The notes under the pieces are model-generated. The model did no database searches, had not been told where the DNA came from, and was given only the letters and a program-made list of their open reading frames with translations. The translations under genes and the position numbers were made by a program. A DNA stretch of 45,871 bases, from positions 1-45,871 of the forward strand of contig NZ_JAIOHK010000022.1 of assembly GCF_019913785.1 (NCBI RefSeq), given 5' to 3'. Position 1 is the stretch's first letter. Each line of letters begins with the position of its first letter. Of this stretch, positions 26,890 through 35,178 are shown piece by piece. The stretch comes from Altibacter sp. (GTDB lineage: Bacteria; Bacteroidota; Bacteroidia; Flavobacteriales; Flavobacteriaceae).

Positions 26890-28443
26890 ATGTCAACTGT
26901 AGCAATATCCTTTGGAATTGAAGAAGCCCTCGAACAACTAGGAATTAAAGAAGTAAACAAAGGAACTTCCACCGGAAACGATTGGTTTTCGGAAGGTGAG
27001 GCATTGGCCTCGTTTTCTCCCGTAGATGGAAAATTAATCGGAAAAGTGACCACCACATCAAAGGAAGATTACGAAAAAGTGATGGACAAGGCCACTTCGG
27101 CTTTTAAAAGTTGGCGTTTAATCCCTGCGCCACAACGTGGTGAGATTGTTCGTCAATTTGGAGAAGAGTTACGAAAACTAAAGGAACCTCTTGGGAAATT
27201 AGTCTCTTATGAAATGGGAAAAAGTTATCAGGAAGGCTTGGGCGAAGTCCAAGAAATGATCGATATCTGTGATTTTGCTGTCGGACTCTCAAGACAATTG
27301 CACGGATTAACCATGCACTCCGAACGTCCGGGACACCGTATGTATGAACAATACCACCCATTGGGGGTCGTTGGAATTATTTCGGCCTTTAATTTCCCGG
27401 TAGCTGTTTGGGCGTGGAATACAGCCTTAGCTTGGATATGTGGTGACGTATGTGTTTGGAAGCCTTCAGAAAAAGCACCGCTCTGTGGCGTTGCCTGTCA
27501 GAAAATCGCCGCCAGCGTATTTGCAAAGAACAATATGCCTGAGGGGATTTCATGTCTTATCAATGGAGACTATCGCGTAGGTGAATTCATGACAACCGAT
27601 AAAAGAGTGCCATTGATCTCTGCGACCGGATCTACACGTATGGGGAAAATTGTTGGAAGGACTGTAGGAGAACGCCTAGGAAAATCTTTGTTGGAATTGG
27701 GCGGGAACAATGCGATTATCGTCACCCCGGATGCCGACATTAAAATGACCGTAATCGGTGCCGTGTTTGGAGCGGTTGGTACGGCCGGACAACGTTGTAC
27801 TTCTACTCGAAGATTAATTATTCACGAGAGTATGTATGACAAGGTAAAAGATGCTATCGTAGCGGCCTATGGGCAATTGCGAATTGGTAATCCTCTTGAC
27901 GAAAATAACCACGTAGGCCCACTGATCGACAAAGATGCGGTAAAGATGTATGAGTCGGCATTGGAAAGAGTGGTCGCTGAAGGAGGTAAACTTATTGTTG
28001 AAGGCGGTGTATTAAGTGGTGAAGGCTACGAAAGTGGCTGCTATGTAAAACCGGCCATTGCAGAAGCTAAAAACAGTTTCGAAATTGTACAACACGAGAC
28101 ATTTGCTCCGGTTTTATATTTATTGAAATACAGCGGTACGGTAGAAAATGCTTTGGAGCTTCAAAACGGAGTTAATCAAGGATTGTCTTCGGCCATCATG
28201 ACCAATAACCTGCGAGAAGCCGAGCATTTCTTGTCGGTAGCCGGAAGCGACTGTGGGATAGCCAATGTAAATATTGGGACCTCAGGTGCCGAAATAGGAG
28301 GCGCATTTGGAGGAGAAAAGGATACCGGTGGCGGACGTGAAAGCGGAAGTGATGCGTGGAAAATCTATATGCGAAGACAGACGAATACCATTAACTATAC
28401 CACCGAGTTGCCTTTGGCGCAGGGGATCAAGTTCGATCTGTAA
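26890..28443 (+). CDS. ALDH7-type aldehyde dehydrogenase (aminoadipate-semialdehyde / piperideine-6-carboxylate dehydrogenase)
   Basis: Oxidises an aldehyde to its acid with NAD(P). The 517-residue product has the full ALDH fold: N168 in SAFNFP, the general base E269 in SLLELGGNN, and catalytic C303 in GTAGQRCTSTRRL. The ELGGNNAII and GQRCTSTRRLIIH signatures are those of the antiquitin (ALDH7) branch, whose usual substrate is the semialdehyde formed in lysine degradation. Other ALDH substrates cannot be excluded. It follows the 3-hydroxyanthranilate dioxygenase and ends just before a strong terminator. An aminomuconate-semialdehyde dehydrogenase role, which would suit the neighbour, normally belongs to the ALDH8 branch, so I do not favour it. 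Confidence 0.9.
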   Translation: MSTVAISFGIEEALEQLGIKEVNKGTSTGNDWFSEGEALASFSPVDGKLIGKVTTTSKEDYEKVMDKATSAFKSWRLIPAPQRGEIVRQFGEELRKLKEPLGKLVSYEMGKSYQEGLGEVQEMIDICDFAVGLSRQLHGLTMHSERPGHRMYEQYHPLGVVGIISAFNFPVAVWAWNTALAWICGDVCVWKPSEKAPLCGVACQKIAASVFAKNNMPEGISCLINGDYRVGEFMTTDKRVPLISATGSTRMGKIVGRTVGERLGKSLLELGGNNAIIVTPDADIKMTVIGAVFGAVGTAGQRCTSTRRLIIHESMYDKVKDAIVAAYGQLRIGNPLDENNHVGPLIDKDAVKMYESALERVVAEGGKLIVEGGVLSGEGYESGCYVKPAIAEAKNSFEIVQHETFAPVLYLLKYSGTVENALELQNGVNQGLSSAIMTNNLREAEHFLSVAGSDCGIANVNIGTSGAEIGGAFGGEKDTGGGRESGSDAWKIYMRRQTNTINYTTELPLAQGIKFDL

Positions 28444-28465
28444 TAGAATATTTAAAGTAGCATTG

Positions 28466-28494
28466 AAACCGCTTCGAAAGAAGCGGTTTTTTTT
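28466..28494 (+). terminator. Intrinsic terminator after the ALDH7 gene
   Basis: A perfect ten-base-pair stem (28466-28475 with 28480-28489), GAAA tetraloop and a following T run, 22 bases after the ALDH stop. In the opposite direction it could also slow transcripts of the convergent phosphatase gene, but the T run is weaker on that side. Confidence 0.92.
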
Positions 28495-28510
28495 GTACTT
28501 AAAACGATTG

Positions 28511-29236
28511 TTAATTCCGCCCTTTTTCTTCAGGATATAAGGTCCAAACAGGATCACTTTGCCAAAATTCCTTGGTATCCACATCCAGTATCGTAAGTGG
28601 TCCTTTGAATGCGGCCCCGGTGTCTATGTTCCATACATTGGCATAATTCACAGGCGTGGTTTCCCCAATGCGTGTAACGGGCGTATGGCCAATGTATATT
28701 TCTTTGAAAAGGCTCAGGCGTTTGGGATAGTTTTTATCTTTTTCTGAAATGGAATGATCCATAGAGCATACCATTTCCCACAGGGTACGGTCCCAATACA
28801 CCATATTTTTAAAATACTCGTGTTGCGGCCCGTGCATATTGGTAAAACCGGCATGTAAAAACAATCTGTTTTCGGTATCTATATGATAATTACTGAGTTG
28901 TTCGAAAAAATGCATATGGTCTTGCAGCGCTGCTTCGGAAAGTTTGGAATAGCTAAATTTACTGGCTTCTCCCCCATGTGCCAACCACATAGGATTGTGT
29001 TGCTCACCCTTCAGAAAATTATATAACAACTCTTCGTGATTTCCTCGCAGAAAGACACAGTTGTAGGTTTCAGAAAAAGCTATTAAAAATGAAACTGTTT
29101 CAGCAGCCTCACTCCAACCATCCACATAATCGCCAATAAAAATAAACTGATCTTCCGAAGAAATATCAGCACGATCCAATACCTGTAGTAAGGCACGTAG
29201 CCCTCCATGTATATCACCTACGACTAATGTCCTCAT
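28511..29236 (-). CDS. Calcineurin-like metallophosphoesterase (PPP family, PrpA/PrpB-like)
   Basis: A 241-residue cytoplasmic phosphatase with the complete PPP metal-site pattern: GDIHG (7-11), GDYVDG (35-40), GNHE (65-68), a later LFLHAGFT and IYIGHTPVT. Length and motifs fit bacterial serine/threonine protein phosphatases such as PrpA and PrpB, and also diadenosine tetraphosphatase-like enzymes, which cannot be excluded. The ATG overlaps the stop of the zinc-ribbon gene by four bases, suggesting translational coupling, so its substrate may be linked to the upstream membrane module. Confidence 0.9.
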   Translation of the reverse strand: MRTLVVGDIHGGLRALLQVLDRADISSEDQFIFIGDYVDGWSEAAETVSFLIAFSETYNCVFLRGNHEELLYNFLKGEQHNPMWLAHGGEASKFSYSKLSEAALQDHMHFFEQLSNYHIDTENRLFLHAGFTNMHGPQHEYFKNMVYWDRTLWEMVCSMDHSISEKDKNYPKRLSLFKEIYIGHTPVTRIGETTPVNYANVWNIDTGAAFKGPLTILDVDTKEFWQSDPVWTLYPEEKGRN

Positions 29237-30336
29237 AATTGTGTAACTAAGATAATGATGCCCAAAACGATAACAATGGCCAATACCAAGAAAAAGATCT
29301 TCCAGAAGGAATAAGGACGCTCCCCAGAGAGGGTGCCATTTTGCCCATTCACGAAGAAATTATAACGTTTTCCCTTAAAGCGGTAAGCGCTTATATAGAC
29401 CGGAAGCAATATGTGTTTAAAGGTTTCGTCGGTTAATTTCATATCGATGGACGTAACCCGCTGGGTGTCACCGCCTATATCTTGTCGTACCCAGCGATCT
29501 GCAATTTTTCGGGCCTCCTCGTTTGAGGATAGGTATCCGTCCTTTAAAGGAATCGTATATTTTTCGGTGACAAATCCGGAAAGAAAACTACTGTCAAAAG
29601 GTTTGAGCTCTTTCAGATTCCATTTGGCCACTTTTGGAGGAATAATACCCGCTTTTTGATGCGATGCCTTAATGAGCGTATCGTCCACAAAGCCACTGAT
29701 ACTCCCCGATGCAAAGGTCCAACGGGTCCTACGCTCTTGCCGAGTTCGAGTAACCGATTTTCCATTGACGGTAGTTGTATAAGGAACTGTTACATAATAA
29801 TAATCACCCCGTTGACCGGTATAATTGGCATACAGCTTTGCATCGAAGGTCCAAAATGGAGCATATAGCCCTTTTGTGTTTTGCGGATCAATCGCGGCTT
29901 TTTTTAAGTTATTAGGAGCGAACCATAAACCGGACACCCATTTCTTAAAAAGTTGGTGTGCCTTTTTTTGATCTAACTGAAACGGCAATACAGCCCCCGG
30001 AAGAATCCAATCTTCCTTGTACATATCCTCAACAATTAATGGCATCCCACAATAAACACAGTGTAAGGACTTGTAATTTTCTTCCACATGCTGATGCGCC
30101 CCGCAATTTTTACAGTGAAGCATGGTAATTTCTTCACTGTGGGAACGACTTCCCAATTCTTCGAGATAGGGTTTTAGCTCTAACTCTTCAAAACCATTTA
30201 CGGAAGGGGTAATGGACTGTGTATAACTGCAATACTCACATTTGAGCTCTGTGGTACCGGGGGCATATAGCAATTCTGCCCCACAGTTGACGCAGGATTT
30301 TTTTAGTTCCGATTTTTGCGAGGCAGTTTCTTCCAC
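29233..30336 (-). CDS. Double zinc-ribbon protein with C-terminal membrane anchor (YdjG-like)
   Basis: A 367-residue protein with two TFIIB-like zinc ribbons. Cys pairs are C15/C18 with C33/C36, and C75/C78 with C93/C96. A mostly beta middle region follows, including a repeated-basic segment around residues 195-215 and a PVYISAYRFKGKRYNFFVNGQNG motif. The C-terminus ends in one strong membrane helix (about 344-367). The arrangement recalls the B. subtilis YdjG class of membrane zinc-ribbon proteins that act with an SPFH protein, and here an SPFH gene lies directly upstream. Two functional zinc sites and a tail anchor are read from the sequence; the stress role is inferred from that analogy. 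It overlaps the phosphatase gene by four bases. Confidence 0.78.
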   Translation of the reverse strand: MEETASQKSELKKSCVNCGAELLYAPGTTELKCEYCSYTQSITPSVNGFEELELKPYLEELGSRSHSEEITMLHCKNCGAHQHVEENYKSLHCVYCGMPLIVEDMYKEDWILPGAVLPFQLDQKKAHQLFKKWVSGLWFAPNNLKKAAIDPQNTKGLYAPFWTFDAKLYANYTGQRGDYYYVTVPYTTTVNGKSVTRTRQERRTRWTFASGSISGFVDDTLIKASHQKAGIIPPKVAKWNLKELKPFDSSFLSGFVTEKYTIPLKDGYLSSNEEARKIADRWVRQDIGGDTQRVTSIDMKLTDETFKHILLPVYISAYRFKGKRYNFFVNGQNGTLSGERPYSFWKIFFLVLAIVIVLGIIILVTQL

Positions 30337-30368
30337 GATAATCTAAAGAAGGTAAAATAATAGTCTTT

Positions 30369-30387
30369 AAGCGATATAAAATCGCTT
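30369..30387 (-). other. Intercistronic hairpin between the SPFH and zinc-ribbon genes
   Basis: AAGCGAT (30369-30375) and ATCGCTT (30381-30387) form a seven-base-pair stem with a five-base loop. On the transcribed (reverse) strand it is followed by AAAG rather than a T run, so it is not a standard terminator. It may tune the level of the downstream genes. Confidence 0.45.
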
Positions 30388-30405
30388 CGAAATAATAATA
30401 ATGGA

Positions 30406-31545
30406 TTATTGCCCCGGAAGCGGTGGAGGTGTATTCCCACCCAAGAAGACTTTCAATTCTTCTACTTCACTAATAGCAGTCCAATTTTGCATTCCCTGTT
30501 TCCAAACAAGTGTATCCTTATTAACAGTCCTGCTAGCAAATAAGGCACGAAGTTGATCAAAACTCACGGGTCCTGCCTGTTGTCCGTTACTAGAATAGAA
30601 ATATTGAACGGCCGCTGGCATTGGCGGTGGCATAGCGCCTCCCTGCTGTTGCATAGGTACCTGTTGTTGTCCGCCCATTTGTGGATTCATCATGCCTCCC
30701 ATCTGTTGGGCAAGCACGAAGCCCATTCCCATACCCATTCCGGCGCCTGCCGTACCGCCTTCATTCAAAGCGGCAGCTTCAATCGCCTTGGCCGTTTTGA
30801 ATTTGGTCAATTTGTCTAAATCCAATTTGTCAATACGACTGTATTCGAAGATCTCCTTTTTGAGGTCTTCGGGCATGGAGACGTTTTCGATATAGAATTT
30901 TTCTAATGAAATCCCTACGCTGCCAAATTCCGGCTGCATAACGTCTTTACAAGTTTCAGATAACTCCGTAGTGTTGGCCGCGTATAATTCAATAGGCAGA
31001 TTGGCCTGTCCTACCGTATCGGTAAAGCGCGTTGCGATCAAACTCTTTAAATGTTCGTTGATCTCGAAATTGGTAAAATTATTATCGGTCCCCACAATGT
31101 CTATTAGGAACTTTCCGGGATCGCTAATTTTAAAGGCATAGGTTCCAAATGCACGAATTTCCACCAATCCAAAACGATCGTCGCTAAGCGTGATTGGGTT
31201 CTTGGTGCCCCATTTCTCATCGGTGAATAGATGCGTATTCACAAAATAGACCTCGGCCTTAAACGGACTGTCAAATCCGTATTTCCAACCTTTTAAGGTG
31301 GTAAGTATGGGCATGTTTTGAGTGTTTAAGGTGTAAGTGCCCGGTTTAAAAACATCGGCCAACTGCCCTTCATTAATAAACACAGCCGTCTGTCCTTCGC
31401 GGACAATGAGTTTGGCGTTATTCTTTATTTCATTTTGATAGCGCTCGAACCGATGACAGATGGTATCGTCTGTATAGTCCAGCCATTCGATGATGTCTAT
31501 AAATTCGTGACTTAGTTTTTCTTTGATTTTGTCGAAAATGCCCAT
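30406..31545 (-). CDS. SPFH-domain protein with C-terminal GYF-like domain (YdjI / COG4260 type)
   Basis: A 379-residue flotillin-like membrane-associated protein. The SPFH region (about 40-245, including VREGQTAVFINEGQLADVF and GTYTLNTQNMPILTTL) is of the type called virion core protein or YdjI. It is followed by an Ala/Glu-rich helix, then a linker rich in Met, Gln, Gly and Pro (about 270-310). The last 65 residues look like a GYF_2 domain: YFYSSNGQQAGPVSFDQLRAL then WKQGMQNWTAISEV. Such tails usually bind proline-rich peptides. In B. subtilis the YdjI-type protein recruits PspA to the membrane with YdjG and YdjH. No pspA is in this window. The zinc-ribbon gene lies 69 bases downstream. Confidence 0.85.
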   Translation of the reverse strand: MGIFDKIKEKLSHEFIDIIEWLDYTDDTICHRFERYQNEIKNNAKLIVREGQTAVFINEGQLADVFKPGTYTLNTQNMPILTTLKGWKYGFDSPFKAEVYFVNTHLFTDEKWGTKNPITLSDDRFGLVEIRAFGTYAFKISDPGKFLIDIVGTDNNFTNFEINEHLKSLIATRFTDTVGQANLPIELYAANTTELSETCKDVMQPEFGSVGISLEKFYIENVSMPEDLKKEIFEYSRIDKLDLDKLTKFKTAKAIEAAALNEGGTAGAGMGMGMGFVLAQQMGGMMNPQMGGQQQVPMQQQGGAMPPPMPAAVQYFYSSNGQQAGPVSFDQLRALFASRTVNKDTLVWKQGMQNWTAISEVEELKVFLGGNTPPPLPGQ

Positions 31546-31573
31546 GGGTTTTGTTATTAAAATTGTTGAAGTT

Positions 31574-31581
31574 TAAAGGTA
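31574..31581 (-). promoter_or_regulatory. Candidate -7 element of the SPFH gene
   Basis: Reverse-strand TACCTTTA lies 28 bases before the SPFH ATG and differs from TAnnTTTG only in the final base. It would give the SPFH, zinc-ribbon and phosphatase genes a transcript separate from the SDR genes. No clear -33 element was found. Confidence 0.35.
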
Positions 31582-31601
31582 TAAAATAATGAGAAAATAA
31601 A

Positions 31602-32738
31602 TCAATTGTATTTCACTTTCCGAAGGATTCGTACCGATTCCTTAAACGATTGGTATACATTTCCGTTCGTTTGTTTCAAAAGCGCCTTGGCTTCGTACAA
31701 TTTTTCCATGGCATCATCGAAGTCGTTCAGATAACAAATAAGATAAGTCGCCGGCAGGCTTATCAAGTCTTTTTCTTCGGAAGCCGTTAAAGGCACATTC
31801 TTTTTTAATTTTTCAATCAGACTGTTATTGGCATTGTAAATATGGTGCAGGGTCTTTTTGTTGAAACGAGGGGGTTGAAAAATTAATTTCGACTCAATAT
31901 GATGCGAACCATTTTCTCCGAAGGTGATTACCACTTCCTCCAAAGGATAATATTTGTACTGCTTATTAAGGCCTAAGTGCACATATTCGGTGATCTTGAA
32001 TTCATCTTCAGTATACATAATGCTCACCTCATCTAGGGCCGAATAAAACAAACGCACCTGTTCGTTAATGAGTTCAATATCCACTCGCGAAAAGTAGGTT
32101 TCTCCCTTAACCTGTTTGGTGTTTCCCGCCCAACACACCACAAACAATTCTTTAAAAACCTTGTAGTTGGATTCCAAATCCCTGTGGCGGTGATTGATAA
32201 AATCGATGACGCCGTCTAGGGTGAGTTCAATATTATTTTTGGCGTTGGTTTCAATGGATTGAACGATCTCCGAGTTCACATCTTCGATCACGATGTCGAA
32301 ATCCTTCGGCATTGAGATGCTGCCATCGCGTAAAAAAATGGAACCGCCCCAGTATTTCCAGATATTCTTTCGCAGCGATGTTATTTTTCCATTGGGTCGG
32401 ATGGTCACTAAACCTACCACCTTGTCTTCGGGTAAATGCGGGAACGCCACATTTTCGTAGACAATCAATGGGGCATGAGTTAGATAAGCATTTGCTAGAT
32501 TCTGAATCTTACTATCGTCAAAAAAATCGACTCCGCGAATCTCGTTGGTTTCATCCTCCACACCAATCACGATATACGAATTATTGTTAGGATTGCTATT
32601 GCTTAACGCACATACATGTTTTAAGAATTTGGCCTTTCCCTCCTTGTTGCTGAGATCGATCATCCGCTTTTTGTCATAGAAACTGCTCTCATCATTGTGA
32701 GCAAGCAGGTTTTTAATCAAAAGGCGTTTGTTAATCAT
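31602..32738 (-). CDS. Schlafen/AlbA_2-type putative ATP-binding DNA-binding protein
   Basis: A 378-residue protein with an N-terminal AlbA_2 (Schlafen) domain (about 10-140): DESSFYDKKRMIDLSNKEGKAKFLKHVCALSN, then YIVIGVEDETNEIRGVDF and LVTIRPNGKI, all in the family's usual order. The C-terminal 230 residues have no motif I recognise but contain many charged helices. AlbA_2 proteins are found in transcription regulators and in some defence genes; here the context is metabolic and membrane-related, so a defence role is not indicated. It starts ten bases after the VOC stop and the SPFH gene follows after 56 bases. Confidence 0.82.
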   Translation of the reverse strand: MINKRLLIKNLLAHNDESSFYDKKRMIDLSNKEGKAKFLKHVCALSNSNPNNNSYIVIGVEDETNEIRGVDFFDDSKIQNLANAYLTHAPLIVYENVAFPHLPEDKVVGLVTIRPNGKITSLRKNIWKYWGGSIFLRDGSISMPKDFDIVIEDVNSEIVQSIETNAKNNIELTLDGVIDFINHRHRDLESNYKVFKELFVVCWAGNTKQVKGETYFSRVDIELINEQVRLFYSALDEVSIMYTEDEFKITEYVHLGLNKQYKYYPLEEVVITFGENGSHHIESKLIFQPPRFNKKTLHHIYNANNSLIEKLKKNVPLTASEEKDLISLPATYLICYLNDFDDAMEKLYEAKALLKQTNGNVYQSFKESVRILRKVKYN

Positions 32739-32748
32739 GGAGTATCAA

Positions 32749-33159
32749 TTATTTGTAAAAGGACGCTTCATCTACAACGAGCGCAGTGAGTTCCACAGTA
32801 TGTCCATCGAGATCTTTTAGGTAGATTGAATGAAAATAAAAATGATCTTGAAATTCATAAGGTACACCTAGTTCTTCAAATCGTTTCTTTGCCTTTCGAA
32901 AATTCTCTGAAGTCAAATTAAACGCAAAATGATCAATTTTTACATTCCTTGAAGCTGAGTTTATTTTCGGATCCATAGCATTTGCAGGAAATATCGCCAC
33001 CCCTGTCTTATTAGATAACATAAAAATGGGAAATTCACCCCACTCGGGTAGCTGATACTTTTTAAGTCCGAGCACCTGTTCATACCAATCGACTGAGGCT
33101 TCCAGATTCTTGACTCTTATAGCGACATGGTCTAAAAAATTAATATCAAATGTTGTCAT
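32749..33159 (-). CDS. VOC (glyoxalase/bleomycin-resistance-fold) family protein
   Basis: A 136-residue protein with the paired beta-alpha-beta-beta-beta modules of the vicinal oxygen chelate superfamily. LDHVAIRVKNLEASVDWYEQVLGL begins the first half, and KIDHFAFNL with HTVELTALV the second; the histidines and the glutamate (H11, H66-region, E of TVELTA) are the likely metal ligands. The substrate is unknown. Its start lies inside the end of the SDR gene (14-base overlap), so the two are translated from the same message, but the shared pathway is not apparent. Confidence 0.85.
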   Translation of the reverse strand: MTTFDINFLDHVAIRVKNLEASVDWYEQVLGLKKYQLPEWGEFPIFMLSNKTGVAIFPANAMDPKINSASRNVKIDHFAFNLTSENFRKAKKRFEELGVPYEFQDHFYFHSIYLKDLDGHTVELTALVVDEASFYK

Positions 33160-33913
33160 AGTTTTTATTAACGATAGTCGACGAAGCTTGGTCCAGACAC
33201 ATCACGGTGAGATCGGTTATATTTACGTGGGGAGGGCGCGTTACGGCAAACCAAATAATATCGGCTATGTCTTCAGGTTGTAAGGGGATATATCCTTGAT
33301 ACACGGTTTCGGCACGATTTGAATCTCCTTTAAAGCGCACCTTGCTGAATTCGGTTTCCACCAAACCGGGATTTATAGCACCAACCTTAATCCCTTTTCC
33401 GTTGAGGTCAATTCGCATGCCTTGGTTTAGCGCATCGACCGCGTATTTACTGGCGCAATAGACATTTCCTTTGGGATACACTTCCTTGCCCGCTGTCGAT
33501 CCAATATTGATAATATGACCCCTTTTTCTGTGAATCATTCCGGGGATAATCGCCTTACTAACATAGAGCAAACCTTTTACATTGATGTCGAGCATGGCTT
33601 CCCAGTCCTCTATATTTCCCTCTTGAATTGGATCCAAACCATGCGCATTTCCGGCATTGTTAATTAAAATATCTATTTCTGAAAAGCTCGCAGGAATGCT
33701 TTGAAGAGAACCAATAACCGAAGCCTTATCGCGCACATCAAAACTTAACGTATGTACTTCAGTTTGTTTTTGAAGCTCCGAAGCGATAGCGTTCAATCGT
33801 TCTTTCCTTCTGCCACACAAAATAAGTTTGATGCCGTGTTTGGCAAAGAGAGAAGCCGTTGCTTTTCCAATTCCGGAAGTGGCTCCTGTAATCAATGCAA
33901 TTTTTTGACTCAT
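33146..33913 (-). CDS. Short-chain dehydrogenase/reductase (YdfG-like)
   Basis: A 255-residue classical SDR oxidoreductase. It has the cofactor motif TGATSGIG (9-16), NNAG (85-88), the catalytic Ser139 in IINIGST, Tyr152 and Lys156 in YCASK, and the PGLVETEF segment after the active site. The overall pattern, with FDVRD and NVKGLLYVSKAIIPGM, is closest to YdfG-type serine/3-hydroxy acid dehydrogenases. The exact substrate is uncertain. It is the first gene of a reverse-strand group and is divergent from the moxR-bat operon, with 189 bases between the two starts. Confidence 0.9.
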   Translation of the reverse strand: MSQKIALITGATSGIGKATASLFAKHGIKLILCGRRKERLNAIASELQKQTEVHTLSFDVRDKASVIGSLQSIPASFSEIDILINNAGNAHGLDPIQEGNIEDWEAMLDINVKGLLYVSKAIIPGMIHRKRGHIINIGSTAGKEVYPKGNVYCASKYAVDALNQGMRIDLNGKGIKVGAINPGLVETEFSKVRFKGDSNRAETVYQGYIPLQPEDIADIIWFAVTRPPHVNITDLTVMCLDQASSTIVNKNYDNI

Positions 33914-34033
33914 TTTTTGATTTTTTTCAGAAACTTAATAAATTTGATCCTCTTTAAAAATAGGAAAACGGGTGGCATTACAACAGCTAAAACACCCTTA
34001 TTTTAGTATAATTTTTAACCAATTGTTAACAGG

Positions 34034-34050
34034 GATTTCCAGTAGAAATC
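34034..34050. promoter_or_regulatory. Inverted repeat upstream of the moxR-bat promoter
   Basis: GATTTC (34034-34039) and GAAATC (34045-34050) are perfect inverted arms around a five-base spacer, six bases before the candidate -33 element. Another short inverted pair (TTAAC 34015-34019, GTTAA 34025-34029) lies just upstream. Either could bind a regulator of the bat operon; no binding protein is known. Confidence 0.4.
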
Positions 34051-34055
34051 TCCAA

Positions 34056-34084
34056 TTTGCGTGTCCTTAATACAGATACCCTTA
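34056..34084 (+). promoter_or_regulatory. Candidate promoter of the moxR-bat operon
   Basis: TTTG (34056-34059), a 17-base spacer and TACCCTTA (34077-34084) resemble the Bacteroidota -33/-7 pair, with two mismatches in the -7 box. The moxR ATG is 19 bases further on. Spacing is good but the -7 match is imperfect. Confidence 0.38.
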
Positions 34085-34102
34085 TTCGAAAATAATATTA
34101 CT

Positions 34103-35107
34103 ATGGAAGAAGTTAAAACCGCCTTGGATATTGGCGCATTGAATGAAAAAATTGAAAAGGAAAGTGCCTTTGTTGATATCCTATCATTAGAAATCAATAA
34201 AGTTATTATTGGGCAAAAACACATGGTCGAACGACTACTCATTGGACTTTTGGGACAAGGACATATTTTACTAGAAGGGGTGCCCGGGTTGGCAAAGACC
34301 TTGGCGATCAATAGCCTGTCTAAGGCTGTTCACGGAAGTTTTAGTCGAATTCAATTTACGCCCGATTTGCTTCCGGCCGATGTGGTAGGAACCATGATCT
34401 ACAATATGAAATCGAATGATTTTAGTATAAAAAAAGGACCCATTTTTGCCAATTTTGTACTTGCCGATGAGATCAACCGGGCTCCTGCCAAGGTGCAATC
34501 GGCACTGCTGGAGGCGATGCAGGAAAAACAAGTCACCATTGGCGATACTACCTTTATATTGGATCGCCCATTTCTGGTAATGGCCACGCAAAACCCTATC
34601 GAACAAGAAGGAACCTATCCCTTGCCCGAAGCACAGGTAGACCGGTTTATGCTAAAAACAGTAATCAAATATCCTCAAATTGCTGAGGAACAACTTATCA
34701 TTCGTCAAAACCTAAAAGAGGGGTACGAGCAGATTAATCCAGTTGTGACTTTAGATCAGATTAAAAGAGCTCAGGCGGCAGTTCGAGAGGTGTATATGGA
34801 TGAAAAGATAGAGAAATACATACTCGATATCGTTTTCGCAACCCGTACTCCCGAAAATTATCGTTTGGCCGATCTAAAACCACTCATCAGTTTTGGGGCA
34901 TCTCCAAGGGGAAGTATCAATCTTGCCATCGCTTCAAAATGCTACGCGTTCATTAAGCGTCGAGGCTATGTAATTCCAGAAGACGTTCGTGCCGTAGTCC
35001 ATGATGTATTGCGTCATCGTATAGGTATTTCGTACGAGGCAGAAGCCGAAAACATTACTTCTGAAGATATCATCAACAAGATCGTTAACGAAATAGAAGT
35101 ACCATAG
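34103..35107 (+). CDS. MoxR-family AAA+ ATPase
   Basis: A cytoplasmic AAA+ ATPase, thought to act as a chaperone that matures or regulates VWA-domain partners encoded next to it. From the ATG at 34103 (the GTG at 34061 is in frame but would start inside the predicted promoter) the 334 residues have Walker A GVPGLAKT (59-66) and Walker B LADE (120-123) followed by INRAP. They also have MATQNPIEQEGTYPLPEAQVDRF, the MoxR-specific segment with sensor and arginine elements. SFGASPRGSI near the end is the sensor-2 region. It opens the eight-gene bat cluster; DUF58 starts 71 bases downstream. Confidence 0.96.
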   Translation: MEEVKTALDIGALNEKIEKESAFVDILSLEINKVIIGQKHMVERLLIGLLGQGHILLEGVPGLAKTLAINSLSKAVHGSFSRIQFTPDLLPADVVGTMIYNMKSNDFSIKKGPIFANFVLADEINRAPAKVQSALLEAMQEKQVTIGDTTFILDRPFLVMATQNPIEQEGTYPLPEAQVDRFMLKTVIKYPQIAEEQLIIRQNLKEGYEQINPVVTLDQIKRAQAAVREVYMDEKIEKYILDIVFATRTPENYRLADLKPLISFGASPRGSINLAIASKCYAFIKRRGYVIPEDVRAVVHDVLRHRIGISYEAEAENITSEDIINKIVNEIEVP

Positions 35108-35178
35108 CCGTTTAAAGTTGCACGTTCATAGTTTAGTGGTAACCAACCAATAATCTGAAGCATTTAACAAAGAACCAA

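Noticed and set aside
31602-32738. AlbA_2 gene as part of a defence island
   Set aside because: No nuclease, helicase, toxin, integrase or other defence gene is near; neighbours are metabolic and envelope genes.
34061-34102. GTG start for moxR
   Set aside because: It lies inside the predicted promoter spacer and adds residues not typical of the family.
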